This document shows, one piece after another, positions 7,137-16,063 of a DNA stretch of 32,504 nucleotides (its first letter is position 1; every line of letters starts with the position of its first letter). Position numbers and translations under genes: made by a program. The notes under the pieces were generated by a model that did not search any database, was not told the origin of the DNA, and saw nothing but the letters and a program-made list of their open reading frames with translations. Source of the DNA: JAABTH01 sp964492615 (GTDB lineage: Bacteria; Bacillota; Dethiobacteria; DTU022); assembly GCA_964492615.1 (NCBI GenBank), contig CAZBKZ010000027.1, positions 1-32,504 on the forward strand, given 5' to 3'.

Positions 7137-8633
7137 CTAAGCCTCGGCCCACTTGAGTGAGCGGCGGACCGCTTCATCCCACCCTGCGCAGCATGCCTGT
7201 CTTGCTTCACTATTCATTTGGGGATGAAAAACCGCACTCTCTCTCCAGCGGCCGGCCAGATCGGCAGGGCTTCTCCAAACCCCGCAAGACAACCCGGCCA
7301 GGTAGGCGGCCCCGAGAGCGGTAGTATCAAAAGTGGCAGAGCGCCGAACCACGGTCCCGGTTATATCGGCCTGGAACTGAAGCAGAAGATCCATAACACT
7401 GGCCCCGCCATCCACTCTCAGTTCTACTATGGGCAGTTCTGCCTCCCTGTGCATCAGGTCAAGCACATCCCTGGTCTGGTAAGCCATTGCCTCAACTACC
7501 GCTCGGGCCAGGTGAGCCCTGGTTGTTCCCCCGGTTATCCCAATGATCAGGCCGCGGGCATATGGGTCCCAGTGCGGCGCACCAAGGCCGGCAAAGGCAG
7601 GAACAAGGTAAACCCCGCCATTGTTATCGATCTGCGATGCAAGACCTTCCAGTTCCGAAGAAGCTTCAATTATTCCCAGGCCGTCCCGCAGCCACTGGAC
7701 AGCTGCCCCGGTGATAAAGATACTGCCTTCAAGAGCATATTCCACTTGATCATCCAGACCCCAGGCTATAGTTGTAAGCAAACCTTTATCTGAATAGACT
7801 GCTTTATTACCGGTGTTCATCAGCAGGAAAGAACCGGTACCATAGGTATTCTTGGTCATCCCGGGGCTGTAACAGGCTTGCCCGAAAAGAGCTGACTGCT
7901 GGTCCCCGGCAATACCGCCTATCGGAATGGTCACCCCGGGAAATATATTTGGTTCAGTTTCCCCAAAAACTGTGCTGCTGGGCCGAACCTCGGGCAGCAC
8001 TTCCGCCGGCACATTAAAAAGAGTTAGCAGCTCCGGATCCCATTCCATGTTATTTATATTGTAAAGTAGAGTGCGCGAAGCATTTGAATAATCAGTGGCA
8101 AAAACTCTGCCCCCGGTTAACCTGAAAAGAAGGTAGCTGTCTATAGTTCCGCAGGCCAGCCTGCCTTCCCTGGCTGCAGCAGAAACTTCGGGCACATTTT
8201 CAAGCGCCCATTTAAGCTTGGTTCCAGAAAAATAAGGATCCAACAGCAGTCCGGTTTTAGAACGGACCATCTTTTCATAACCCTTTTCCTTTAACTTCCC
8301 GCACAGTTCAGCCGTCCTGCGACACTGCCAGACGATAGCCCTGCTTACCGGCTCACCACTCTTTTTATCCCAGAAAACAAGGGTTTCACGCTGGTTGGTT
8401 ATCCCTAAGGCAGACAGGTCAGCAGCTTTAAGCTTTGCATCAGCCAGTACTTCTTCAATAACCGCAAGAACATTGTTCCATATTTCAGCCGGATCGTGCT
8501 CCACCCAGCCAGGCCTGGGATAATACTGTTTGTGTTCGCGGTTAACCCGGGCAACAGGGCGGCTTTCCTCATCCCAGATGATAGCAGTTGTTCCGGTTGT
8601 TCCCTGATCTATTGATAAAACGTATTTAGTGAT
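7137..8633 (-). CDS. glpK: glycerol kinase, apparent ATC start
   Basis: Phosphorylates glycerol to sn-glycerol 3-phosphate with ATP (FGGY carbohydrate kinase family, cytoplasmic). The reading frame continues upstream of the first ATG/GTG-type codon and encodes the essential N-terminal phosphate-binding segment TKYVLSIDQGTTGTTAI. From there it gives 498 residues, the usual GlpK length. Also visible are GWVEHDPAEIW, the GITNQRET motif, YFSGTKLKW, GDQQSALFGQ, and GLGAPHWDPYARG. No canonical start codon exists before the DQGTT motif. The best ribosome binding site, GGGAGGAG, lies six bases before an ATC codon at 8631-8633, which is therefore the likely start (or a point change from ATG). The next canonical start, GTG 8504, would delete about 43 residues. 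No glpF or glpD is nearby, which is unusual. Confidence 0.93.
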   Translation of the reverse strand: MTKYVLSIDQGTTGTTAIIWDEESRPVARVNREHKQYYPRPGWVEHDPAEIWNNVLAVIEEVLADAKLKAADLSALGITNQRETLVFWDKKSGEPVSRAIVWQCRRTAELCGKLKEKGYEKMVRSKTGLLLDPYFSGTKLKWALENVPEVSAAAREGRLACGTIDSYLLFRLTGGRVFATDYSNASRTLLYNINNMEWDPELLTLFNVPAEVLPEVRPSSTVFGETEPNIFPGVTIPIGGIAGDQQSALFGQACYSPGMTKNTYGTGSFLLMNTGNKAVYSDKGLLTTIAWGLDDQVEYALEGSIFITGAAVQWLRDGLGIIEASSELEGLASQIDNNGGVYLVPAFAGLGAPHWDPYARGLIIGITGGTTRAHLARAVVEAMAYQTRDVLDLMHREAELPIVELRVDGGASVMDLLLQFQADITGTVVRRSATFDTTALGAAYLAGLSCGVWRSPADLAGRWRESAVFHPQMNSEARQACCAGWDEAVRRSLKWAEA

Positions 8634-8647
8634 GATAAACTCCTCCC

Positions 8648-9631
8648 TTACTTGATACTGAAGACCATCGTCTGGCCGTTCATCTCCCTTTTCAGCTCTC
8701 CTTTAACTTCCAGGTAGAGAATATGGGCCAGCGCTTCTGCCGTGGCAAACCACTTTTGCATCAGAGGAAAATCATCCCAGCCATCGGCCACAATATCCCA
8801 GGTCATGAACGAAGCCACATCGTAAGCACTGCCCGCTTTATTTTTTTCTAGGACCCGAATAACTTCTTTCAGGCGAAGCGCATGATGCTCCCTGATTTCG
8901 TCAATCCTGGAACGGCAATTGCGAAAATAGCTGCGGTGTCCCGGCAGAACCAGGTCAACATCCATGGCATAAATTCGATCCAGGCTCTTCATATAATCGG
9001 CCAGGGGATTATTATTGTCCATCCAGGTCGCTATGCTGGGGGTAATATCACCAAGAATGTGATCCCCGGAAATAAGAATTTTACGGTAAGGTTCGTAAAG
9101 ACAGGTATGCCCCCTGGTGTGGCCCGGGGTAACAATGCACTGCATTTCATAACCGCCATAACTAATCAGATCGCCTTCCGCAACCAGCGAATAACTTTCA
9201 ATGTGATAAGGTTTAAATCTTTGCCCCGGGTGCGAAGTAATGGCTTTTTCTACCAGGTCCGGGGGGAAACCGTGACGCGCAGTGAAATATAAAAGCTTTT
9301 CCCATATATTTGGATAATCAAGGAGCTCCGCATCAGGTTTGTTGAAATATATTTTTGAGTTTTCAGAAGATAAGTCTTCAACCAGGCCAATATGATCTGC
9401 ATGCAAGTGAGTGGCAAAAAAATCGACTTGATCCGGGTCAATATTAATCTGCTGAAAGGCCTGCAGTAAAGCATTCCTGCAAATATCCAGGTTCATACCT
9501 GTGTCAATTACCAGGCTGCGATCCTTATCCCTGATAATATATGAGTTGGTTGCCTTGAGCGGGTTGTTCGGCAGGGGAATCACCGCGCGATACAACCCCG
9601 GACAAATTTCTTCTACTTCTGTTGCCGGCAT
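8648..9631 (-). CDS. metallo-beta-lactamase-fold hydrolase
   Basis: Probable cytoplasmic dinuclear zinc hydrolase of the MBL superfamily, substrate unknown. The 327-residue protein has the HxHxDH signature as THLHADHIG (His75, His77, Asp79, His80), a third-site TPGHTRGHT (His171), the bridging Asp in SGDH (Asp190) and a distal LPGH (His232), so the full metal set is present. The C-terminal ~75 residues are helical, as in MBL proteins annotated as flavin-free thioesterase- or lactonase-like. No signal peptide is seen. The gene sits 23 bases after the M20 gene and 14 bases before glpK, so it is almost certainly cotranscribed. The neighbourhood suggests a small ester, thioester or lactone substrate, but that is inference. 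Confidence 0.9.
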   Translation of the reverse strand: MPATEVEEICPGLYRAVIPLPNNPLKATNSYIIRDKDRSLVIDTGMNLDICRNALLQAFQQINIDPDQVDFFATHLHADHIGLVEDLSSENSKIYFNKPDAELLDYPNIWEKLLYFTARHGFPPDLVEKAITSHPGQRFKPYHIESYSLVAEGDLISYGGYEMQCIVTPGHTRGHTCLYEPYRKILISGDHILGDITPSIATWMDNNNPLADYMKSLDRIYAMDVDLVLPGHRSYFRNCRSRIDEIREHHALRLKEVIRVLEKNKAGSAYDVASFMTWDIVADGWDDFPLMQKWFATAEALAHILYLEVKGELKREMNGQTMVFSIK

Positions 9632-9654
9632 CTGTTCACGTCCTTTGCTGATAA

Positions 9655-10827
9655 TCAGGCTTCGTTAGTTACCCTGGTTTCAAATTCCTTCCTGATTTGC
9701 TGCTGCAGCTCTTCATTTTCAATTATTTTCATCCCGCTGACAGCCATTGCCTCACCCACCATGAGCATAACCTCGTATGCCTCTTCACTGTTGCAGAGCG
9801 AGGCAAATTCACGGGTATGTCCCGGAATCCACTGGTCGGTAACAGCCACGATGGGGTGAATAGATGGCGTTACACGGCTTACATTACCCATGTCGATTGA
9901 GCCCCGTCCTTCTTCGTAGGGCGAATTAATGCTGTATTCTGTTTCGCCAAGGCTTTCAGCAAAGAGGTCGGCCATTACCCTGTTACTGATCATGGCATCA
10001 TAGGGATAGCCCGATTCCGTCACCTCAAGCCGAGTTCCGGTCATAACAGCAGCGCCCCTGGCACAGGCTACTACCTTTTCAACCACCTCGTCAAGATAAC
10101 TGTTATCTCTTGACCTGATAATAAAATCGGCTGTTGCCCGATCGGGAACAACATTGGCAGCAAGCCCCCCTTCGGGAATAATCCCGTGGATACGTACGTC
10201 ATCCTTCAGGTACTGGCGCAGGGCGTTGATCCCGTTAAAAGTTTGAATAACTGCATCCAGGGCGTTCAGACCCTCCCACGGTTCAGTTGAAGCATGAACA
10301 CTGCGACCGTGGAAAATAAACTGGTAATCGCGGCAGGCCAGCGACTCAACGTGGAAACTGGTTGAACAACCGGGATGGAACATCATGGCGGCATCAACAT
10401 CATCAAAGACACCGGCCTTGACCAGATCCACCTTACCCCCCTCATCTTCCTCGTTGGGGGTTCCGATAATCGACACCCGTCCCAGCCTGTTGTTCAGGCC
10501 GGCGGCCAGCGCTACCCCTGCAGCAACCCCGGCAATACCGATCAGGTTATGACCACAGCCATGGCCGATTTCAGGCAGGGCATCATACTCCGAACAAAAC
10601 CCGATATGAAAACCCTCTTCACCATAGCTGGCCATAAAGGCCGTTTTCAAACCTCCAAGCCCTTTCCAGACCTTGAAACCTTTTTCCTCGAGATAATCGG
10701 TCATCAATCCGGAAGCATAAAATTCTTTACCCCCGGTTTCCGGATTATCATGGATAGCCCGGGCCATCTCAATCAATTTTTCCCGTTCTTCCCTGATTTT
10801 TTGGCGGACAAGCTGATAGTCGATCAT
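9655..10827 (-). CDS. M20-family amidohydrolase (AbgB/aminoacylase-like)
   Basis: Probable metal-dependent cytoplasmic amidohydrolase of peptidase family M20, subfamily resembling p-aminobenzoyl-glutamate hydrolase subunit B and N-acyl-amino-acid hydrolases. It cleaves an amide bond next to a carboxylate-bearing residue. The 390-residue protein shows SEYDALPEIGHGCGHN with metal ligands Cys91 and His93, the catalytic GTPNEEDEGGK (Glu126/127), and FHPG with His151. The dimerisation (lid) domain follows, containing FHGRSVHASTEPWEGLNALDA and the typical GGLAANVVPDRATADFIIRS. The start is ATG with GGTGA five bases upstream, 15 bases after the C45 gene. Its place behind a peptide transporter suggests that it cuts the imported compound. 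Confidence 0.92.
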   Translation of the reverse strand: MIDYQLVRQKIREEREKLIEMARAIHDNPETGGKEFYASGLMTDYLEEKGFKVWKGLGGLKTAFMASYGEEGFHIGFCSEYDALPEIGHGCGHNLIGIAGVAAGVALAAGLNNRLGRVSIIGTPNEEDEGGKVDLVKAGVFDDVDAAMMFHPGCSTSFHVESLACRDYQFIFHGRSVHASTEPWEGLNALDAVIQTFNGINALRQYLKDDVRIHGIIPEGGLAANVVPDRATADFIIRSRDNSYLDEVVEKVVACARGAAVMTGTRLEVTESGYPYDAMISNRVMADLFAESLGETEYSINSPYEEGRGSIDMGNVSRVTPSIHPIVAVTDQWIPGHTREFASLCNSEEAYEVMLMVGEAMAVSGMKIIENEELQQQIRKEFETRVTNEA

Positions 10828-10842
10828 TTAGTTCACCACTTT

Positions 10843-11868
10843 TCAAAAAGTAATCTCTTTCAATATATTACCACAGGGGTTGCCGGCAGCAACCCAAACT
10901 TTAAAGTCAGTAACATTAAAAAGCGTTGAAAATATTGTTGCATTGCCGTCTTCCTGCTCTTCCTGGTGCCGGCAGATAGAAAAAGGTCTGTTTTCGTGAT
11001 CTGCCAGAAGTTCAGATATTCCGCCAACAGGATCATCACTGGTGAGCAGCTTTTGCTTAGCGGCAGAGAGCCTGCTTAAACGTAACCGGGAATGATCAGA
11101 AGCGGATTCAGCCAGACGCTGCAGCCCGGGAGCCAGATAATGATTGGTGTGAAATGTAACCCTCTCTCCGGCCGCGTAAATTGCTTCTTCCGCTGTTGTT
11201 TCAAGATTCCCCAGCTCACCGTTGCGGTGAACCAGTAAATGATTATAGCCGCCTGCCCTCTTTCCGGTAGTTGCCGCTTTTATCGCATCTTCAATTGTTT
11301 CCGCTTCGAGGACCGCCCGGGCTAAAAACATCCGGGGCACTCCCATCCTGTTATCAGTTGATGTAACGCTGTTAACCCCCTGGGCCAATCCGGCTTCGTT
11401 AACGCCAACAGCAGCCAAAAAGGGGGCTGCAGTTACAGATACAAAAGCCGGCTTACCTGCAGGGCGGGCAATTATAACTATTACCGCCTCTGCATCGCGG
11501 GCATACCAATCCTCGTTATGGCCCAGCCAGGCCTTACCCCTCCGGTCGATCAGGCCGACAGAACTGCAGGCAGCCGGGTAGTTCGGATCAAGCGCTTCTT
11601 CAAGCGCATTAAGGAAAAAAAGATGGTTTAGCTCAAGCCCTGCACCGTCCGCCATTCCCTGCAGTTCTTCAACCAGGTGAGGATAAGATTCGCGGGAGGC
11701 ATGCAGATATCCTGCCGGCAGAGAAAAACCGCTCGGCCAACCTTCTGCCGGAAGAAGCTTCCTGTAATCGTGAAGAGCCCGGATTAGAAGATTCCGGGCT
11801 GATTTTCCTACAGTATAACCTAGATCATAGTTGTTTCCCGAAGCTTTGATTACCAGCGGTTCTGCCAT
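10843..11868 (-). CDS. C45-family autoproteolytic Ntn-hydrolase (acyltransferase-like)
   Basis: Ntn-fold hydrolase of peptidase family C45, related to isopenicillin-N acyltransferase and acyl-coenzyme A:6-aminopenicillanic acid acyltransferase-like proteins. Members cut themselves before a cysteine, which becomes the N-terminal nucleophile of an amide-cleaving or acyl-transferring enzyme. In this 341-residue protein the likely nucleophile is Cys101 in YPAACSSVGL, followed by the family motif GHNEDW (115-120) and the GVNEAGLAQGVNS strand. The N-terminal 100 residues contain GYTVGKSARN and a helical LVEELQGMADGAGLELNHLFFLNALEE typical of the family. No signal peptide is seen, so it should act in the cytoplasm. 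It is tightly packed between the caspase-like gene and the M20 gene. The substrate is unknown. Confidence 0.88.
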   Translation of the reverse strand: MAEPLVIKASGNNYDLGYTVGKSARNLLIRALHDYRKLLPAEGWPSGFSLPAGYLHASRESYPHLVEELQGMADGAGLELNHLFFLNALEEALDPNYPAACSSVGLIDRRGKAWLGHNEDWYARDAEAVIVIIARPAGKPAFVSVTAAPFLAAVGVNEAGLAQGVNSVTSTDNRMGVPRMFLARAVLEAETIEDAIKAATTGKRAGGYNHLLVHRNGELGNLETTAEEAIYAAGERVTFHTNHYLAPGLQRLAESASDHSRLRLSRLSAAKQKLLTSDDPVGGISELLADHENRPFSICRHQEEQEDGNATIFSTLFNVTDFKVWVAAGNPCGNILKEITF

Positions 11869-11887
11869 GAGTATCTCCCCATCACTA

Positions 11888-14800
11888 TTATTCTTCCGCG
11901 TTTCTTTTTCTGGTCAGAATGTAGTCCCGGGTTAAAATATCCTGGGGAGCCAGCTTATAACCTTTGCCCCCGTTATTATCTTTAACAGTGCTGTATCCTT
12001 CTTCTTCAATTACAATGCAAAAACGATGCTGAAAGCTGACCAGACATTCGTAAAGCCCTGCCCTGTCGGCCGGAACCTTGGATAAAGCCCCTTCTCCTTC
12101 GACAGCTGGAAATCTCTTCAGGGCAACGACAGGAGGTTCGGGAGGGCATTCATCCCGGAACTTAATCCTGCCCCTGACCACTGCAGCCTGGTCCAAAGCA
12201 TAGATATTATAAAAATCTTCCCCTGCTTTAATCTCCAGCGGCCATTCCGCCGACTTATAACGTTTATCCTTTACTGCGGCAGCCGCCCCGAGCAGGTACT
12301 TTCCGGGCGGCAGTGAAAAAGAAAAAGAACCATCTTCTGCTGAATATAATTCCAGGGCTAAAGCTTCTATTAGCTGATCCCCGACAGGATCAAGTTCCCC
12401 GCGAAATACGCGCACCAGCCCTCCGGCAATGGCATTACCTGTATAACGATCAAGCAGACGCCCGTTTACCCCGACCATTACAGGAAGTTCAGGGTTTAAA
12501 ACCGGGATAGTATCGCCCCCGAGATCATAGAATCTTTTTTTAAGCGGTTTCATAATGTCAGGCAGTTCATAAAGCGGAAACTGCTGATGAAGAACTGCCT
12601 TGGCCCCGGCAGCAGCAGTGAAGGCAAATGAACCTCCCGGCCCGGTTAGGGATAAAACAGGGTTAAGAGGCATTACTGCATCATTTTCAGCATTGGGTTT
12701 CGCCTCCCCTTCTTTACCGGCAATAATCAAAAACGAGCTGTGACCCTTTTCAACAGATACCGTGCCTTCATAAAATACCCCTGCCTGCGATTCAATCTCA
12801 AAAACAAGTTTTTCAAGACGCACTGCCGTTCCCCGGCGGTCATCAATCAATAGCAGCGGGGCCAGCCAGTGCAGGCGGTAATGATCATCCTGCCACTCGG
12901 CGCTGAAAGCCCAGCCGTCACGCATATCAAGATTGACCGAAGACTGAAGCAGGTAAGGCAGTTTAAAGTTACTTGCCGCCGCAATCAGTTCTTCGGGCAG
13001 ATCCTGATTTTTCCCGCATAAGAGGCAATGTGAGTCGAGCGCTTTCACTTCAACCAGCTTCACTTTACCTGGAGCAGAACCGGGCGGCAGATCCGTCTTC
13101 AGGTGAATAAAGGCTGACATTAAAGCTTTATCGCTAATGCCATCTGCATCCGGAGCAACCCTGTAGTAATCGCCCCAGCTGATCACATCTTCACCGTACG
13201 GTGTGTTAACTTCAATACTGCGGCAGCGGTAATAGTGTTTCGATGCTTCTTTCATGTTAACTTCAGCACAGGCCGTGTGCCAACGCTCAGAAGGCGCTAA
13301 AACAGTGAGCCGGATTTTCCCGCCGGGAGAAATTGCAGTTTCCTGCGGCAGGGGTATCCTCTCTAAATCCCCGCTTAGCGGAACAAATGCAGGGTCACCA
13401 AGCAGAATCTGCTGGTGCAGGGCATTGGCCGTCCCCCAACGGTACCTGTGGTAAGCTTCCGGTTTTTTCTGGAGTAGAGTGGCCGCATAGAGGCTGATGA
13501 AATCCCGGGTTGCCAGCAGCGCTTCGCCCACACTGAGGCCTTTATACAACAGGGCGTCAACAAATATGCCATAAATTGAAGTGCTGTATTGCAGATCCTC
13601 AACGGTCGCCCCGCCAATGTAAACCAGGGCCCCCTTTTCAACGAAAGAGAGGCCAATTACCTGGCGTGAATCAACGGCAATACCCTGCCAGTCGAGCCCT
13701 TCTGTTGCCGAGTGCCAGTGGGGCACTACTGCCGTGGTCGAACAGGCCGAAGTATAAACCACCTGGGGAGGCAGTGAGGGAAGTTTGGCACGGTTTAGTG
13801 AATGACCATAAGTATGCAGCCCTTCGGGACCGCCGTGCCCAGTATAGAGCAGGAAATCTGCCCCGGTCAGCTTTTCTCCGACTTTACCATAATGGGCATC
13901 CCTGCCCTGTAAAAGAGTAACCCCGTAACCGGCTTCTTCCAGACCGGGCAACAGCTGGGCCTGGATTAGGGCATCATCACTGCTGAATATGATTCCACTC
14001 TCGATATAAGGGGTACTGACAATTAAAACTTCCCGCCCGCTGCGCCCGGTAAAACTGTTTATTTCGGCATAATGTCTGGTGCAGATCAGCTGTACCGAGA
14101 GCCCGCCCGTTGTATGCTGCATCAGGCGACCCTCGCCAAGATCAAAAAATAGATCTCCATTCAGGCGAAGGTGAATATCACGAACCAGCTCTTCCGACCA
14201 GGCGCTAATTGCTTTTTTCTCTCCACAGATAAAGGGAATCATCGCCGGAGAAGCCAAAACAGCCAGGTAGCGGGGTTTTAGGCCATTATCACGCACCATA
14301 TCATTTACCTGTTTCTCTATCACCAGGGGATCAGGGTCTTTAGTAGCAGCATCGCAGGGAAAAACGTTCCGGTATGAGGAAAGTAAAGTTAAAAGCAGGC
14401 TTAACCCTCTCACCCGCAGTTTACCCAGTGCATCGCCTCCGGTTGATTCACCAGCCAGGTCGGCTGTATTATAAAGAACCAGGTAATCATTTTCCAGACC
14501 GGCAGCCTGAAACTGTTCCAGGAGGGCCACGCTACTATCGATAACCGTGCATTCAACTGTTCCGGCTGGGCTGGTTATGGAATGCAGTTTATCAACTGAA
14601 CCGAACCAGAGCCTGGGCACGCTGCTGCTCAGTGGTATTCCGGAATCTGACCCCTGCTCCAGCGCCAGGAATAAATATCCAAGCCGTATTGCCGCTGCAG
14701 CAGCTTTCAGGCATTCTGCCGGAGAGTCAGCTGCAGCCAGGCAGTAACCTTGTGGCCCGACTTTCAGATCGGTGAGTACTCCTGCGCCAGCTTCATGGCT

Positions 14801-15034
14801 TAGAACTTCAAGCTTCCTTTGGGCCAGGGCTGCCTGCAGTTCTTCGGAGCCCGTGGTATCGATAAACGATACCGGCAGCCTCTGGTTCAGCAGGGTTAAA
14901 TGCTCCAGCTCACTATCAAAGTTCAGGGGATCGATAAAAACCACTTCGCTCCTGTCCTTCAGGTAAACTGAAGCTGCCAGGCTGCACGCACGGGGTAAAT
15001 CGCGATTTGAAATCAGGTAGATTTCTAAGCTCAT
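11888..15034 (-). CDS. large caspase/gingipain-like (C25-type) cysteine peptidase homologue
   Basis: 1048-residue protein whose middle matches the clan CD/C25 fold. His400 lies in LLYTGHGGPEG and Cys431 in VVYTSACSTT, 31 residues apart at the ends of adjacent strands, the spacing and context of the gingipain-type His/Cys dyad. A preceding segment (YLAVLASPAMIPF, ~257-268) looks like the first Rossmann-like strand of such domains. Residues after about 555 form beta-rich domains, and ~845-955 resembles a carboxypeptidase regulatory-like domain (VGVNGRLLDRYTGNAIAGGLVRV...DGSFSFSLPPGKYLLG). Unlike known gingipains it has no signal peptide: the N-terminus is MSLEIYLISNRDLPRAC. It therefore seems cytoplasmic unless exported by another route. 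It lies 18 bases after oppF-like and 19 before C45. The peptidase activity is inferred from the dyad only. Confidence 0.78.
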   Translation of the reverse strand: MSLEIYLISNRDLPRACSLAASVYLKDRSEVVFIDPLNFDSELEHLTLLNQRLPVSFIDTTGSEELQAALAQRKLEVLSHEAGAGVLTDLKVGPQGYCLAAADSPAECLKAAAAAIRLGYLFLALEQGSDSGIPLSSSVPRLWFGSVDKLHSITSPAGTVECTVIDSSVALLEQFQAAGLENDYLVLYNTADLAGESTGGDALGKLRVRGLSLLLTLLSSYRNVFPCDAATKDPDPLVIEKQVNDMVRDNGLKPRYLAVLASPAMIPFICGEKKAISAWSEELVRDIHLRLNGDLFFDLGEGRLMQHTTGGLSVQLICTRHYAEINSFTGRSGREVLIVSTPYIESGIIFSSDDALIQAQLLPGLEEAGYGVTLLQGRDAHYGKVGEKLTGADFLLYTGHGGPEGLHTYGHSLNRAKLPSLPPQVVYTSACSTTAVVPHWHSATEGLDWQGIAVDSRQVIGLSFVEKGALVYIGGATVEDLQYSTSIYGIFVDALLYKGLSVGEALLATRDFISLYAATLLQKKPEAYHRYRWGTANALHQQILLGDPAFVPLSGDLERIPLPQETAISPGGKIRLTVLAPSERWHTACAEVNMKEASKHYYRCRSIEVNTPYGEDVISWGDYYRVAPDADGISDKALMSAFIHLKTDLPPGSAPGKVKLVEVKALDSHCLLCGKNQDLPEELIAAASNFKLPYLLQSSVNLDMRDGWAFSAEWQDDHYRLHWLAPLLLIDDRRGTAVRLEKLVFEIESQAGVFYEGTVSVEKGHSSFLIIAGKEGEAKPNAENDAVMPLNPVLSLTGPGGSFAFTAAAGAKAVLHQQFPLYELPDIMKPLKKRFYDLGGDTIPVLNPELPVMVGVNGRLLDRYTGNAIAGGLVRVFRGELDPVGDQLIEALALELYSAEDGSFSFSLPPGKYLLGAAAAVKDKRYKSAEWPLEIKAGEDFYNIYALDQAAVVRGRIKFRDECPPEPPVVALKRFPAVEGEGALSKVPADRAGLYECLVSFQHRFCIVIEEEGYSTVKDNNGGKGYKLAPQDILTRDYILTRKRNAEE

Positions 15035-15052
15035 CTATTCTTCATCTCACTT

Positions 15053-16063
15053 CTATGCAAAATGGCAGGCAACAAAACGGCCTCCTTCAACCTGGCGATA
15101 AAGCGGCTCTTCCTCCCGGCAGCGGGCCTGCACCATGGGGCAGCGGGGGTGGAAACGGCAGCCTGCCGGAATATTGACTGGATCGGGAGTTTCCCCCTTC
15201 AGTAAAGTCTTTTCAGCGATAGAGATCTTCCTGGGCACGGGGATAACCGATACCAGGGCCCTGGTATAGGGGTGCAGCGGTTTTTTAATTATTTCGTCTG
15301 CGCTGCCCAGTTCAACAATTTTGCCCAGGTACATGATGGCAATTCGGTCGGAAACCAGCCAGGCCAGCGAAAGGTCGTGAGTGATAAACAGGTAACTGAT
15401 TCCTTTCTGGTCGCGCAGATCGACCATAAGTTTGAGGATACCGGCCCGGATTGATAAATCAAGCATAGAAACAGGCTCATCGGCCACTATAAAATCCGGT
15501 TTCAGCACCAGGCCACCGGCTATCGCCAAACGCTGTCTCTGGCCGCCGCTCAGTTCATGGGGATAGCGCAAAAACAGTTCCCGGGGGTTACTTAACCCGG
15601 CTTCACTTAGCGCCTCGGCCACCCTTTCTTCCTTTTCTGCCTGACCTGAGGTAAGGCGGTTAACTTCAAGCGGCTCGGCTACAGTAGAAAAAACAGTCTG
15701 GCGGGGATTAAGCGATTCATAAGGATCCTGAAATATAATCTGGGCCTGCTGCCTGAAACGCCGCAAATTTGACCGGTTAAACCGGCGAACATTCTCTCCG
15801 TTAAAGAATACTTCACCCCCGGTTGGCTCGACTAAACGCAAAATAGCCTTTCCTGTTGTTGTTTTACCGCTTCCCGATTCCCCGGCCAGGCAGAGAATTT
15901 CACCACGGCCCAGGTTAAAATCGAGCCCATCGACAGCCCTGACCCGCGCTGTCTCACGGCTGAACAGTGAGCTTAAAAAGCCTGACCGGGCAGTAAAATG
16001 CACTTCAAGGCCTGAAACAGTGACCAGTTTTGAATTGTTCATATCATCTGCGACAGGTTTCAT
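15053..16063 (-). CDS. oligopeptide/dipeptide ABC transporter ATPase (OppF/DppF type)
   Basis: Nucleotide-binding subunit that, with the OppD-like partner, powers the importer. It shows Walker A GESGSGKTT, the ABC signature LSGGQRQRLAIAGG, and Walker B FIVADEPVSMLD, where Ser replaces the more common Ala. The C-terminal oligopeptide-transporter extension PAGCRFHPRCP is present, with Cys residues known to bind an Fe-S cluster in some DppD/OppF proteins. The start is ATG 16063, which overlaps the oppD-like stop in an ATGA and has GGAGGG seven bases upstream. A longer in-frame start at 16093 lies inside the previous gene and lacks a ribosome binding site. Translational coupling is likely. Confidence 0.95.
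   Translation of the reverse strand: MKPVADDMNNSKLVTVSGLEVHFTARSGFLSSLFSRETARVRAVDGLDFNLGRGEILCLAGESGSGKTTTGKAILRLVEPTGGEVFFNGENVRRFNRSNLRRFRQQAQIIFQDPYESLNPRQTVFSTVAEPLEVNRLTSGQAEKEERVAEALSEAGLSNPRELFLRYPHELSGGQRQRLAIAGGLVLKPDFIVADEPVSMLDLSIRAGILKLMVDLRDQKGISYLFITHDLSLAWLVSDRIAIMYLGKIVELGSADEIIKKPLHPYTRALVSVIPVPRKISIAEKTLLKGETPDPVNIPAGCRFHPRCPMVQARCREEEPLYRQVEGGRFVACHFA

Noticed and set aside
7218..7793. 191-codon plus-strand frame opposite glpK
   Set aside because: It lies wholly antisense to a convincing glycerol kinase, has no ribosome binding site and shows no recognisable domain.
10375..10929. 184-codon plus-strand frame opposite the M20 and C45 genes
   Set aside because: It is antisense across the junction of two well-supported genes and has no start signal.
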